Shown piece after piece: positions 42,829 through 50,725 of a stretch of DNA of 64,000 bases. Each line of letters begins with the position of its first letter. Within the stretch, counting starts at the first letter, position 1. The stretch is from contig NZ_VTWU01000001.1 of the NCBI RefSeq assembly GCF_008727865.1, positions 186,001 to 250,000 of the forward strand, read 5' to 3'. The notes below the pieces were generated by a model. The model was not told the origin of the DNA. It was given only the letters and a program-made list of their open reading frames with translations, and did no database searches. A program made the translations under genes and the position numbers. This DNA is from Hymenobacter busanensis. Its GTDB lineage: Bacteria; Bacteroidota; Bacteroidia; Cytophagales; Hymenobacteraceae.

Positions 42829-43914
42829 TTAGGGGCGGCGGTTTACGCAGTTCAAATCTTCGAAGGCTTGCTTGAGGCGGGCCACAAACACTTCTTCGCC
42901 CTTGCGCAGCCATACGCGCGGGTCGTAGTACTTCTTGTTGGGAGAGTCGGGGCCGTTGGGGTTGCCGATCTGGCCCTGCAGGAAGGCCTCGTTGCCCACG
43001 TAGTAGTCCTTGATGCCTTCCCAGAACGCCCACTGCAGGTCGGTGTCGATGTTCATCTTGATGGCGCCGTAGCTGATGGCCTCGCGGATTTCCTCCTGCG
43101 ACGAGCCCGAGCCGCCGTGGAACACAAAGTCGATGGGGAGGGCCTCGGCAATGTTGTTTTTGCGGCGCAGGTACTCCTGCGAGTTGTGCAGGATTTTGGG
43201 CTGCAGCTTCACGTTGCCGGGCTTGTACACGCCGTGTACGTTGCCGAACGCAGCCGCAATGGTGAAGCGGTTGCTCACTTCGCTCAGCTGGTCGTAAGCA
43301 TAAGCTACTTCCTCGGGCTGGGTGTAGAGCTTCGAGGAGTCCACGTCGGAGTTGTCGACGCCGTCTTCTTCGCCGCCGGTCACGCCCAGCTCGATTTCCA
43401 GCGTCATGCCAATCTTGCTCATGCGCTCCAGGTAGCGCTTGCAGATTTCGATGTTCTCCTCAATCGGCTCCTCCGACAAGTCGAGCATGTGCGAGCTGTA
43501 GAGCGGCTGGCCGAACTGCGCGTAGTGCTTTTCGCCGGCGGCCAGCAGGCCGTCGATCCAGGGCAGGAGCTTCTTGGCGGCGTGGTCGGTGTGCAGCACC
43601 ACGGGCACGTCGTAGAGCTGGGCCATGAGGTGCACGTGCTGCGCGCCCGAAATGGCGCCGGCAATGCTGGCACGCTGGTCGCCGTTGGGAATCGACTTGC
43701 CGGCAAAAAACTGCGCACCGCCGTTCGAAAACTGAATCATGACGGGCGAGTTCACGGCCTTCGCCGTTTCCAGCACACCGTTGACGGTGTTGGTACCGGT
43801 CACGTTCACGGCCGGCAGGGCAAAGCCGTTGGCCTTGGCGTATTGAAACAAGGACTGCACTTCGTCGCCGTGCAACACGCCGGCGCGCAATTGGGTGAGG
43901 GTTTGTTCAGCCAT
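42829..43914 (-). CDS. fbaA: Class II fructose-bisphosphate aldolase
   Basis: Zinc enzyme cleaving fructose-1,6-bisphosphate. 361 residues, type A class II. Zinc and catalytic motifs: VVLHTDHAAKKLLPWIDGLL (Asp and first His), DLSEEPIEENIEICKRYLERM, LEIELGVTGGEEDGVD (catalytic/metal Glu), HGVYKPGNVKLQP (second His), FVFHGGSGSSQEEIREAISYGAIKMNIDTDLQWA (third His, phosphate loop). The start ATG 43914 gives MAEQTLTQLRAGVLHGDEVQSLF; a longer in-frame extension is unlikely. First gene of the operon with pfkA. Confidence 0.96.
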   Translation of the reverse strand: MAEQTLTQLRAGVLHGDEVQSLFQYAKANGFALPAVNVTGTNTVNGVLETAKAVNSPVMIQFSNGGAQFFAGKSIPNGDQRASIAGAISGAQHVHLMAQLYDVPVVLHTDHAAKKLLPWIDGLLAAGEKHYAQFGQPLYSSHMLDLSEEPIEENIEICKRYLERMSKIGMTLEIELGVTGGEEDGVDNSDVDSSKLYTQPEEVAYAYDQLSEVSNRFTIAAAFGNVHGVYKPGNVKLQPKILHNSQEYLRRKNNIAEALPIDFVFHGGSGSSQEEIREAISYGAIKMNIDTDLQWAFWEGIKDYYVGNEAFLQGQIGNPNGPDSPNKKYYDPRVWLRKGEEVFVARLKQAFEDLNCVNRRP

Positions 43915-43935
43915 TTGGAAGAAGATATGGGAGTG

Positions 43936-43967
43936 GAAAGGTAGGGCGGAACGGAGTGGTATACCAA
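43936..43967 (-). promoter_or_regulatory. fbaA: Candidate promoter of fba-pfkA (TTG-N21-TACCTTTC)
   Basis: On the minus strand TTG (43967-43965), 21 bases, then TACCTTTC (43943-43936), about 22 bases before the fba ATG. The spacing is slightly long for this promoter class. Confidence 0.4.
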
Positions 43968-44355
43968 TTCTGCCCGGCAAATTGCCCCGCGCCCCAGCCC
44001 GCCAAGCACCCACCGAAATACCGGCAGCTACTTCATGCGGGCTTTGTGGGAGCTGAACGTAACGACGAATGAACGCACCGCGGGCGCGGGTGCGCCCGGT
44101 CGGATTCCGCCCGAAAGGTTTCGTTGCCAGGCGGAAAGGCGGCCGGCTCTGGCGCCCTGCGCGGGAATTTTGTCTGGACAGGGTAAATGAAGAAAAGCCG
44201 GATGATGGAAGTTGCACCCAGCGGTGCTATTTTGCCGGCTTCGGCGCGCAACGCGCCGCCAGGGCTGGGCTGCGGTGCGCGTGTACCAAGCGGCGGTAGT
44301 GGCCCGTTGTGCCCGGGGAAATTGAATTTCGGTACCAGAAGCGAGCATAAAGAAG
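43968..44355. other. Divergent spacer between fba and the LacI-family gene
   Basis: No convincing gene on either strand. A 13-base near-palindrome GAAATTGAATTTC at 44320-44332 lies 24 bases before the regulator start and could be an operator, though it does not look like the usual LacI-family CG-centred site. TGCTATTTTGCC near 44225 resembles a promoter box. Confidence 0.3.
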
Positions 44356-45420
44356 ATGGCAAACCGTCGGGCATCCATAACTGATTTGGCCAAGGCCCTG
44401 AACCTGTCGGCCTCCACTATTTCGCGGGCGTTGTCGGACCACGCCGACGTGAGCGAAGCCACCAAGCAGCGGGTGCGGCAACTGGCCGAAGAGCTGCACT
44501 ACCAGCCCAACCAGCTGGCGGCGGCCCTGCGCCGCGGGCGCAGCAACACGCTGGGCGTGCTCGTGCCGCACATCACCGGGCACTTCTTCCCCGAGGTCGT
44601 CAACGGCATTGCTGTGGAAGCCAGCAAGGCCGGCTACAACGTGATGATTTTTCAATCGAACGAGGACGTGCAGCAGGAAAAGAAAAACCTGGAGCTGCTC
44701 ATGAACGCCCAGGTCGAAGGCATCCTTGTGTCGCTGGCCAACACCACCCAGGATTTCGCCCACTTCGACGCCGTGCGCGGCCAGGGCGTGCCGCTCGTGT
44801 TTTTCGACCGCGTGGTGGAAGGCTTCGACGGACCCAACGTGGGCACCGTGGTGCTCGACGACTACCAAGGCGCCTACCAGGTCGTGTCGCACCTCATCGA
44901 GCAGGGCTGCTCGCGCATTGCGCACTTCACCGGGCCGCTGCACCTCAACATTCACCGCAACCGCCACCAAGGCTACCTCGACGCGCTGACGGCCCACGGC
45001 ATGCCCATTGAGCAGGAGCTGATTGCCTTCTGCGAAATGAACCTGAAAGGCGGCAAACAGGCCATGCGCAGCTTGCTGAAACTCCCGGCAGGCCAGCGCC
45101 CCGACGCCGTTTTCTCGTCAAATGATTTGGCGGCGGTGGGGGCCATGCAGGTGGCCAAAGAGCGCCGCCTGCGCGTGCCCGACGACGTGGCCATCGTGGG
45201 CTTCAGCAACGAGGTCTTCACGTCGCTGACGGAACCCATGCTCTCGTCGGTGGACCAGCGCTGCGAGCGGATGGGCAAAACGGCGGTGCAACTGCTCCAG
45301 GGCCTGCTCGATACCCGCAAGCTGCGCGGCTCCCGCCAGATCATGCTCAAGCCTGAGCTGCTGGTGCGCGAGTCGTCGTTGCGGCGCCCGGAGCCCACCA
45401 AGCCCCGCAAAAAGCGGTAG
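44356..45420 (+). CDS. LacI-family transcriptional regulator
   Basis: 354 residues. The N-terminal DNA-binding domain is ASITDLAKALNLSASTISRALSDHADVSEATKQRVRQLAEELHYQPNQLAAALRRGRSNTLGV (helix-turn-helix plus hinge helix with LAAALRR). The ligand domain is a type I periplasmic-binding fold: VVNGIAVEASKAGYNVMIFQSNED, EGILVSLANTTQDFAHFD, VPLVFFDRVVEGFDGPNVGTVVLDDYQGAYQ and the C-terminal AIVGFSNEVFTSLTEPMLSSVDQRCERMGKTA. It probably responds to a sugar or sugar phosphate. It is divergent from fba-pfkA, which is the nearest likely target. Confidence 0.93.
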   Translation: MANRRASITDLAKALNLSASTISRALSDHADVSEATKQRVRQLAEELHYQPNQLAAALRRGRSNTLGVLVPHITGHFFPEVVNGIAVEASKAGYNVMIFQSNEDVQQEKKNLELLMNAQVEGILVSLANTTQDFAHFDAVRGQGVPLVFFDRVVEGFDGPNVGTVVLDDYQGAYQVVSHLIEQGCSRIAHFTGPLHLNIHRNRHQGYLDALTAHGMPIEQELIAFCEMNLKGGKQAMRSLLKLPAGQRPDAVFSSNDLAAVGAMQVAKERRLRVPDDVAIVGFSNEVFTSLTEPMLSSVDQRCERMGKTAVQLLQGLLDTRKLRGSRQIMLKPELLVRESSLRRPEPTKPRKKR

Positions 45421-45530
45421 TTCAGGTTAAGACAATCTGTTGCGAGACTGATTGCCGTAGGGTGAAAACTGGGAGGCGTCGACGGCGTGGCAGCTTGGGC
45501 GCCAGTGAACAAATGGCCGGGCTTCCGGTG

Positions 45531-45560
45531 TTGTACACGTGCCTTTGGCTTCTACCTTTC
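45531..45560 (+). promoter_or_regulatory. msrA: Promoter of msrA (TTG-N19-TACCTTTC)
   Basis: TTG at 45531-45533, 19 bases, TACCTTTC at 45553-45560, then the ATG at 45569. Close to the Bacteroidota consensus. It also overlaps an in-frame GTG at 45539, which supports the later ATG. Confidence 0.55.
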
Positions 45561-45568
45561 TCGCTGAC

Positions 45569-46234
45569 ATGACCCACGCAAAATCCTTGTTGCTGACCAT
45601 ACTGGCCGCTTGTGCCTTTGGCTCGATGGCTCAGGCCCAATCGGCCCGCTCCACGGCCGCGGCACCGCCCAAAGACCTGACCGGTCTGGCCGTGGCCACC
45701 TTTGCCGGAGGCTGTTTTTGGAGTGTCGAAGAAACGTTTGAAGAGCTGCGCGGCGTGCGGGCGGCCGTGTCGGGCTACGCCGGGGGATCCGTAAAGAGCC
45801 CCAGCTACGAGCAGGTATCGGGCGAGGCAACCGGCCACGCCGAAGCCGTGCAGGTGTACTACGACCCGAAACAAATCAGCTACCAGAAGCTGCTGAACGT
45901 GTTTTTCCTGGGCGCCCACGACCCCACCACCCTCAACCGCCAAGGCCCCGACGCGGGCCCGCAGTACCGCTCAGTAGCCTTCTACCGCACGCCGCAGGAA
46001 AAGCAGCTCATCGAGGCTACCATCAAGCAGGTAAACGCCTCCAAGCACTACGCCCAGCCGGTGGTAACGCAGGTGACGGCCTTCACGCAGTTCTGGCCCG
46101 CCGAAGACTACCACCAAGGCTACTACCGCCTGCACCTGCGCGACAACCCGTATTTGCAGCACGTATCGGTGCCCAAAGTGGAGAAGTTTCGCAAGGCTTT
46201 TCCCGGCGAGCTGAAAGCCAGCAACGTACTGTAA
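45569..46234 (+). CDS. msrA: Peptide methionine (S)-sulfoxide reductase MsrA, exported form
   Basis: Reduces the S form of methionine sulfoxide in proteins. 221 residues, longer than cytoplasmic MsrA because of an N-terminal signal peptide (MTHAKSLLLTILAACAFGSMAQAQ) and a short linker. The catalytic motif is FAGGCFWSVEETFEELRGV with nucleophile Cys49; then GYAGGSVKSPSYEQVSGEATGHAEAVQV and the conserved Asp/Glu/Tyr block AHDPTTLNRQGPDAGPQYRS. The C-terminal part (PAEDYHQGYYRL) is standard, and no MsrB domain is fused. The exported location suggests periplasmic repair. Ends in a strong terminator. Confidence 0.94.
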   Translation: MTHAKSLLLTILAACAFGSMAQAQSARSTAAAPPKDLTGLAVATFAGGCFWSVEETFEELRGVRAAVSGYAGGSVKSPSYEQVSGEATGHAEAVQVYYDPKQISYQKLLNVFFLGAHDPTTLNRQGPDAGPQYRSVAFYRTPQEKQLIEATIKQVNASKHYAQPVVTQVTAFTQFWPAEDYHQGYYRLHLRDNPYLQHVSVPKVEKFRKAFPGELKASNVL

Positions 46235-46256
46235 ACCAACTTGTAAACTGTTAATC

Positions 46257-46296
46257 GACCCGCGGCACCTCTGGGAAGAGGTGCCACGGGTCGTTT
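46257..46296 (+). terminator. msrA: Terminator of msrA
   Basis: GACCCGCGGCACCTCT and AGAGGTGCCACGGGTC pair over 16 bases with one mismatch and a 4-base loop, followed by GTTT. It also lies between two convergent genes, so it may stop the molybdoenzyme transcript from the other side. Confidence 0.85.
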
Positions 46297-46332
46297 GGTG
46301 CTGCCTGAAAAGCTGTTTTCGTTGCAGACACC

Positions 46333-47166
46333 TCAGTGGCCCGAGTCCCAGTCGTAGCCGCGCTCGGCCCAGAAATCGGCGGGGCGCTGGTCGACGAAGG
46401 CAATGGTGCCGATGCGCTTGAGGTGCTTGATGCCGTATTTGAGCGGCGTAACGAGGCGCAACGGCGCGCCGTGCTCGGGCGTGAGCGGCTGGCCGTTCAT
46501 TTCGTAGCAGAGCAAGGTTTGCGGGTGCAAGGCGCTCTGCATATCAAGCCCAACATAATATTGCCGGTCGGGCGTGACCAAACTCACGAACGGCGCCAGG
46601 TCGGCCGGCGGGTTATTAGGGTCGGCGGGCTGGCCGGAGCGCGTGGCCAAGGGGTATGTGGCCAGGAAATCGGCGAAACGGGCGCCGCCCCAATGGACCA
46701 CCGTGCTCCAGCCTTCGATGCATTTGAGCTCGGTTATCATCTCTACCTTCGGCAGAGCCCGAATGTCGGCCAGAGTAAGCTGCCGGGTGCCGGCCGGGCC
46801 GAAACCTTGCACGTTCAGGCGCCACGCAGCGGCATCCAGCTCGGTTTTGAGGCCGTATTTCCCATTCACGCGGGGTGCGCGGGCGCGGCCGCGGGCAAAC
46901 TCCGGTGCGAGGCGGGTGTTGCGAAAGTACGCGGCCGAGAGGCGGCCGTTGGCGTCGAGTACACGCCGCAGCGGAGCCGGTACCCCGTCCTCGTCGGGCC
47001 GGGTGACGAGCCAGCCCCAGCCGCCGAGGCCGAGCAGCGCGGCCCCGCCGGCCAGCAGAAACGAGCGGCGCGAACGGCGCCGGATTTCCTGCTGCAGCGC
47101 GTCCGGCGCAGGAGCCTGGGAAGTTGGTTCGCGGGGAAGCGAGTCGGGCGAAGAAGACGCTGGCAT
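46333..47166 (-). CDS. Molybdopterin-dependent periplasmic oxidoreductase (SUOX / MsrP-like)
   Basis: 277 residues with a Tat-type leader (RRRSRRSFLLAGGAALLGLGG; twin Arg at 33-34). The mature domain is the sulfite-oxidase-type fold: LNVQGFGPAGTRQLTLADIRALPKVEMITELKCIEGWS with molybdenum ligand Cys149, HWGGARFADFL, then the Pro-rich region GLDMQSALHPQTLLCYEMNGQPLTPEHGAPLRLVTPLKYGIKHLKRI, which is typical of the YedY/MsrP group. Natural substrate is uncertain; MsrP reduces protein methionine sulfoxide, and MsrA next door fits that. It lacks a C-terminal dimer domain. It follows the cytochrome b gene by 3 bases. Confidence 0.88.
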   Translation of the reverse strand: MPASSSPDSLPREPTSQAPAPDALQQEIRRRSRRSFLLAGGAALLGLGGWGWLVTRPDEDGVPAPLRRVLDANGRLSAAYFRNTRLAPEFARGRARAPRVNGKYGLKTELDAAAWRLNVQGFGPAGTRQLTLADIRALPKVEMITELKCIEGWSTVVHWGGARFADFLATYPLATRSGQPADPNNPPADLAPFVSLVTPDRQYYVGLDMQSALHPQTLLCYEMNGQPLTPEHGAPLRLVTPLKYGIKHLKRIGTIAFVDQRPADFWAERGYDWDSGH

Positions 47167-47169
47167 GGC

Positions 47170-47877
47170 TTAGGCAGGGTCGGTGGTTGCAGAAGGAGGG
47201 AGGCCAGCGGGCGTGGTGGAATCGGGCGTGTCCACCACCTCGAAGCCGGCCACCATAGACCGGAAATTGTTCCAGCCGGCGCGCACGACTTGGGCAATGT
47301 GCACCAGAAAAAACAGCACGTAGCCGACGGTAAGGGCGAAATGCTCGATGCGGGCCCACTCGTAGCCGCCCAGGGCCGTGGTCAGCCAGGCCAGTTGCGT
47401 GGGCTTGTAAATGGCCAGGCCGGTGAGCAACGAGCCCGCGCCCATCAGCACCACAGCGGTGTAGGCAATCTGCTGGGCGCCGTTGAATTTTTGCTTGGGC
47501 AGTGGCGCTTTCCGAATACCAAGGTCGTGCAGCACGGTTTGCCAGGCGCTGGCGAAGCTGCGGCGGTTGGGTAGCAGTTCGCGCCACTCGCCCGAAACGG
47601 CCGTGTAGAGCACGTACAGCAGGCCGTTGAGGGCAAATACCCACATCAGCACGAAGTGCCACGCCATGCCTTGGGCCAGCTTGTGGTCGATGTGGAAAGC
47701 CTCGTAAAACGACTGCGGGAAGAACTTAAACAGCGTGGTGCGGCCCCAGCCGATGCGGTAAACATCGTTGGCCCAGTAAATCCACATGCCGCTCCAGATC
47801 ATGAGGGCCAGCACCGGAAAATTGACCCAGTGAAACCAGCGAATGGCCAGCGGGTGCTTTTCAACGAGTTTTTTCAT
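47170..47877 (-). CDS. Membrane cytochrome b (b561 / hydrogenase-type) partner of the molybdoenzyme
   Basis: 235 residues, four or five transmembrane helices (LAIRWFHWVNFPVLALMIWSGMWIYW, AWHFVLMWVFALNGLLYVLYT, IAYTAVVLMGAGSLLTGLAIYK, HFALTVGYVLFFLVHIAQVVRAG). Histidines in the first helix (WFHWVN), second (AWHFVL, DHKLAQG) and last (EHFALT, LVHIAQ) could ligate two b hemes. It should pass electrons from the quinone pool to the periplasmic molybdoenzyme, replacing the MsrQ (YedZ) subunit of E. coli. First gene of the two-gene operon; 3 bases from the molybdoenzyme start. Confidence 0.86.
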   Translation of the reverse strand: MKKLVEKHPLAIRWFHWVNFPVLALMIWSGMWIYWANDVYRIGWGRTTLFKFFPQSFYEAFHIDHKLAQGMAWHFVLMWVFALNGLLYVLYTAVSGEWRELLPNRRSFASAWQTVLHDLGIRKAPLPKQKFNGAQQIAYTAVVLMGAGSLLTGLAIYKPTQLAWLTTALGGYEWARIEHFALTVGYVLFFLVHIAQVVRAGWNNFRSMVAGFEVVDTPDSTTPAGLPPSATTDPA

Positions 47878-48337
47878 GAGCAGAAGCCGTGTCTGGTGCT
47901 TTAAGCGGCAAGAACGCAGAAAGTTGCGGTCAACTTTTGGAGCAGCTTTCGGAAGGCGGCGGAAGCCGCATGCTGCGCGCGTTTCAGGCCAGCAGTGGTG
48001 GTGTCTTTAGGGCGCACCAACCGGGCTTCTCTCCGCTGCCGCGCCGATCAGGTAGCAAAGGGAGTCACTATGAAAAATAATTACCCCATTGAATACCATC
48101 GGAAGAACTGGTAGGATAGACAAACTTCCAAGGGTGGAGCAGCTGGGTAGTAGGCTTCAGGAGAGGTGGTTGGCAGAAATTCGGCCTTCGGAAGTGCTAG
48201 CCGCAACCTCCCGGCAACGGCCCAACGCCCATGAGCCGCGGGCCGCTGCCGACCACGGAAACCGATACCGGCAGCCCGGCGTAAAATTATTTTCCGGATA
48301 TTGGTGTTGGCCCGGAACACCCTTTATTCTCAGCGCT
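47878..48337. other. 460-base spacer with no recognised gene
   Basis: I see no credible coding sequence on either strand; frames here lack start context. TTATTTTCCGGATATTGG at 48289-48306 is the most promoter-like part, 40 bases before the DUF2141 start. Confidence 0.4.
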
Positions 48338-48799
48338 ATGCCTATGCCTGCCTTCCCGAAAGCTCTCGTTGCGGCTGCCTGCAGCCTATTGTGTGTAGCT
48401 GCCACCCCGGCTGGCTCGGGTCAGCCCACCGCTACGTCGCCGGTCATGGTCGTCGTGTCGGATCTGGCCTCCACTACTTCGGTGGTGAAGCTGTACTTCT
48501 ACAACATCCGCGAGAATTTCCTGAAGCCGGGCCATTACACCATGCTCAAGCGCGTGAACCCCGACGGCCAGAGCAAGCTGGTGCTGCCCGTAAATCTTGA
48601 GCCCGGCGAATGGGCCGTGGCCATTACGCAGGACGTCAACAACAACGACAAGCTCGACAAGAACATGGTGGGCATTCCCACCGAGCCCTACGGCTTCTCC
48701 AACAACTTCCGCCCCCGCCTCGCCGCGCCCGACTTCGACGACTGCAAGTTCACCGTTGAAGGGCCGGGCAAGGTCGTTACCATCAACTTAGTGAAATAA
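48338..48799 (+). CDS. DUF2141 family secreted protein
   Basis: 153 residues with a signal peptide (MPMPAFPKALVAAACSLLCVAATPAGS). The mature part shows the DUF2141 pattern: VVVSDLASTTSVVKLYFYNIRENFLKPGHY, then LPVNLEPGEWAVAITQDVNNNDKLDKNMVGIPTEPYGFSNNFRPRLAAPDFDDCKFTVEG, where NNNDKLDKN resembles an EF-hand-like calcium loop and GIPTEPYGFSNN is the family signature. Role unknown. Start 48338 (ATG) is preferred because of the signal peptide; the frame stays open upstream. A terminator follows. Confidence 0.86.
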   Translation: MPMPAFPKALVAAACSLLCVAATPAGSGQPTATSPVMVVVSDLASTTSVVKLYFYNIRENFLKPGHYTMLKRVNPDGQSKLVLPVNLEPGEWAVAITQDVNNNDKLDKNMVGIPTEPYGFSNNFRPRLAAPDFDDCKFTVEGPGKVVTINLVK

Positions 48800-48836
48800 G
48801 GTAAAGCCAAGACCTGCCGCCCTGCGGAAAATTGCA

Positions 48837-48874
48837 AAGCCGCGCCGTTGCCTCGTCAACGGCGCGGCTTTCTT
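48837..48874 (+). terminator. Terminator of the DUF2141 gene
   Basis: AAGCCGCGCCGTTG and CAACGGCGCGGCTT pair exactly over 14 bases around a 6-base loop, followed by TCTT. Confidence 0.85.
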
Positions 48875-49000
48875 ATGGCCGAAACGCTAGCTTTTATTGC
48901 AGAACTTGTAAAAAAGCGACGAAAAACGCCGGAAAAAAATGCCGGAAGTTGCATATGTGTAACAAATCCATTACTTGCAACGGCTTAACAAAAAGGTAAC

Positions 49001-50473
49001 ATGGAAGTCGAAGTTTTGAAGTATCCGGCCGTGCGCAATTATGTGGCTGGGAAGTTTGTAGAAGACGCCGGCGCCCGCGCCATGGACGTCTTCAGTCCCC
49101 TAACCGGCGCCGTGATTTCCACGTTGCCGCTGAGCGGCTCCGCCGCCCTCAACCAAGCCGTAGAAGCCGCCAAAGCCGCGTATCCCGCCTGGTCGGCCAT
49201 GCCCATCAAAGAGCGCGTTCAGATTTTCTACCGGTATAAAATGCTCCTGGAGCGCGACATGAAAGCCTTGGCCGACCTGGTGCGCGAGGAAAACGGCAAA
49301 ACCTACGACGAGGCCCGTGCCGAAGTCGAAAAAGCCATCGAGCTGACCGAGTTTGCCTGTTCCATGCCCCAGCTCATTCAGGGCGAGTTTTTGGAAGTGA
49401 GCAAGGGCGTGGAAGCCCGCGCTGAGCGCAAGCCTCTGGGCGTGGTGGCCAGCATTGCCCCCTTCAACTTCCCCAACATGGTGCCGCACTGGACCATCCC
49501 GAACGCCATCGTGCTGGGCAACACCATGATCCTAAAGCCCTCGGAGCAGGTGCCGCTGAGCGCCGGCCGCATTGCCGAGCTGCTGAAAGAAGCCGGCCTG
49601 CCCGACGGCGTACTTAACATCGTGCACGGCGACCGGGAAATCGTGGAAGCCATCTGTGACCATCCCGATATCCAGGCGGTGTCCTTCGTGGGCTCTACCA
49701 AGATTGCCAAGGTGGTGTACATCCGTGCCACCAGCAACCTGAAGCGCTGCGTGGCCCTGGGCGGCGCCAAAAACCACCTGATGGTACTTCCTGATGCGCA
49801 TCCGGAAATGACGGCCTCGAACGTGGCTGCTTCCATGTCAGGTTGCGCCGGGCAGCGCTGCATGGCCGGCTCCACCATGGTCGGCGTTGGCGCCGTTGAT
49901 GGCATCGTGGCCAAAATTGTGGAAGAAGCCCGCAAGATTGTGCCCGGCCAGAACCTCGGCTCCGTTATCAGCCGCGAAGCCAAGGAGCGGATCGAAGCGC
50001 ACATCACCGAAGCCGAAGCAGCCGGCGCCAAAGTGCTGCTCGACGGCCGCAATGCCACCGTGCCCGGCCACGAAGACGGCTACTACGTGGGCGCCACCGT
50101 CATCGACTACGTGACGCCCGACATGCGCATTGCGCAGGAAGAAGTGTTCGGGCCGGTGCTGGCCATCATGCGCACCAACACCCTTGACGAGGCCTTGGCC
50201 ATCGAAAACGCCAACCCCTACGGCAACGCCGCCGCCGTGTTTACCAGCAGCGGCAGCTCGGCCCGCTACGTGATGGACCACGCCAACGCCGGCATGATCG
50301 GCGTCAACATCGGCGTGCCCGTGCCGCGGGAGCCGTTTTCCTTCGGCGGCTGGAACGAGTCGAAGTTCGGCGCCTGCGACATCACCGGCAAAAGCTCCAT
50401 TGAGTTCTGGACCCAACTCAAGAAAACCACTACCAAGTGGAACCCAGAGTCGCGCGTAAACTGGATGAGCTAG
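49001..50473 (+). CDS. mmsA: CoA-acylating (methyl)malonate-semialdehyde dehydrogenase
   Basis: Converts malonate semialdehyde to acetyl-CoA plus CO2, and methylmalonate semialdehyde to propionyl-CoA, with NAD and CoA. 490 residues. Aldehyde dehydrogenase fold: VVASIAPFNFPNMVPHWTIPNAI (cofactor cleft), KPSEQVPLSAGRIAELLKEAGLPDGVLNIVHG, and the catalytic SGCAGQRCMAGSTMV, where the GQRCMA sequence with catalytic Cys is typical of the MMSDH branch. First gene of the pyrimidine breakdown cluster; it would act on the product of the aminotransferase. Also usable in valine catabolism, so the pathway role is partly from context. Confidence 0.93.
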   Translation: MEVEVLKYPAVRNYVAGKFVEDAGARAMDVFSPLTGAVISTLPLSGSAALNQAVEAAKAAYPAWSAMPIKERVQIFYRYKMLLERDMKALADLVREENGKTYDEARAEVEKAIELTEFACSMPQLIQGEFLEVSKGVEARAERKPLGVVASIAPFNFPNMVPHWTIPNAIVLGNTMILKPSEQVPLSAGRIAELLKEAGLPDGVLNIVHGDREIVEAICDHPDIQAVSFVGSTKIAKVVYIRATSNLKRCVALGGAKNHLMVLPDAHPEMTASNVAASMSGCAGQRCMAGSTMVGVGAVDGIVAKIVEEARKIVPGQNLGSVISREAKERIEAHITEAEAAGAKVLLDGRNATVPGHEDGYYVGATVIDYVTPDMRIAQEEVFGPVLAIMRTNTLDEALAIENANPYGNAAAVFTSSGSSARYVMDHANAGMIGVNIGVPVPREPFSFGGWNESKFGACDITGKSSIEFWTQLKKTTTKWNPESRVNWMS

Positions 50474-50497
50474 GTTCCTTTGCTTGGTCAAAGAACG

Positions 50498-50589
50498 GTC
50501 ATGCTGAGCTTGTCGAAGCATCTCTACTGGTAGTATCTTCTATTGGGAGAACGAAGAGGTAGAGATGCTTTGACTTCGCTCAGCATGAC
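50498..50589. repeat. Dispersed palindromic repeat, copy D
   Basis: Left GTCATGCTGAGCTTGTCGAA..., right end GCTCAGCATGAC; outer arms inverted over about 35 bases with a few mismatches. It sits between mmsA and the aminotransferase and could also act as an mRNA processing or end signal. Confidence 0.85.
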
Positions 50590-50651
50590 GACCAAATTCA
50601 ATTTTAGATTGACCTAAATCAATAGTGCCGTTTTTGCTTAAATCAGCACGG

Positions 50652-50679
50652 TTGGATTCAAGTCTTTTGCCTACATTTA
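50652..50679 (+). promoter_or_regulatory. Candidate promoter of the aminotransferase gene (TTG-N17-TACATTTA)
   Basis: TTG 50652-50654, 17-base spacer, TACATTTA 50672-50679, 46 bases before the ATG. Suggests the cluster is not a single transcript from mmsA. Confidence 0.35.
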
Positions 50680-50725
50680 ATGGACGCCTTGTGCGCCTAT
50701 TAATTGCCCTTTCCCCACAACCAAA

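Noticed and set aside
48089-48337. The frame upstream of the DUF2141 signal peptide as an N-terminal extension.
   Set aside because: A signal peptide begins at 48338; an 83-residue extension before it would be functionless and is rich in Arg and Pro like random GC-rich sequence.
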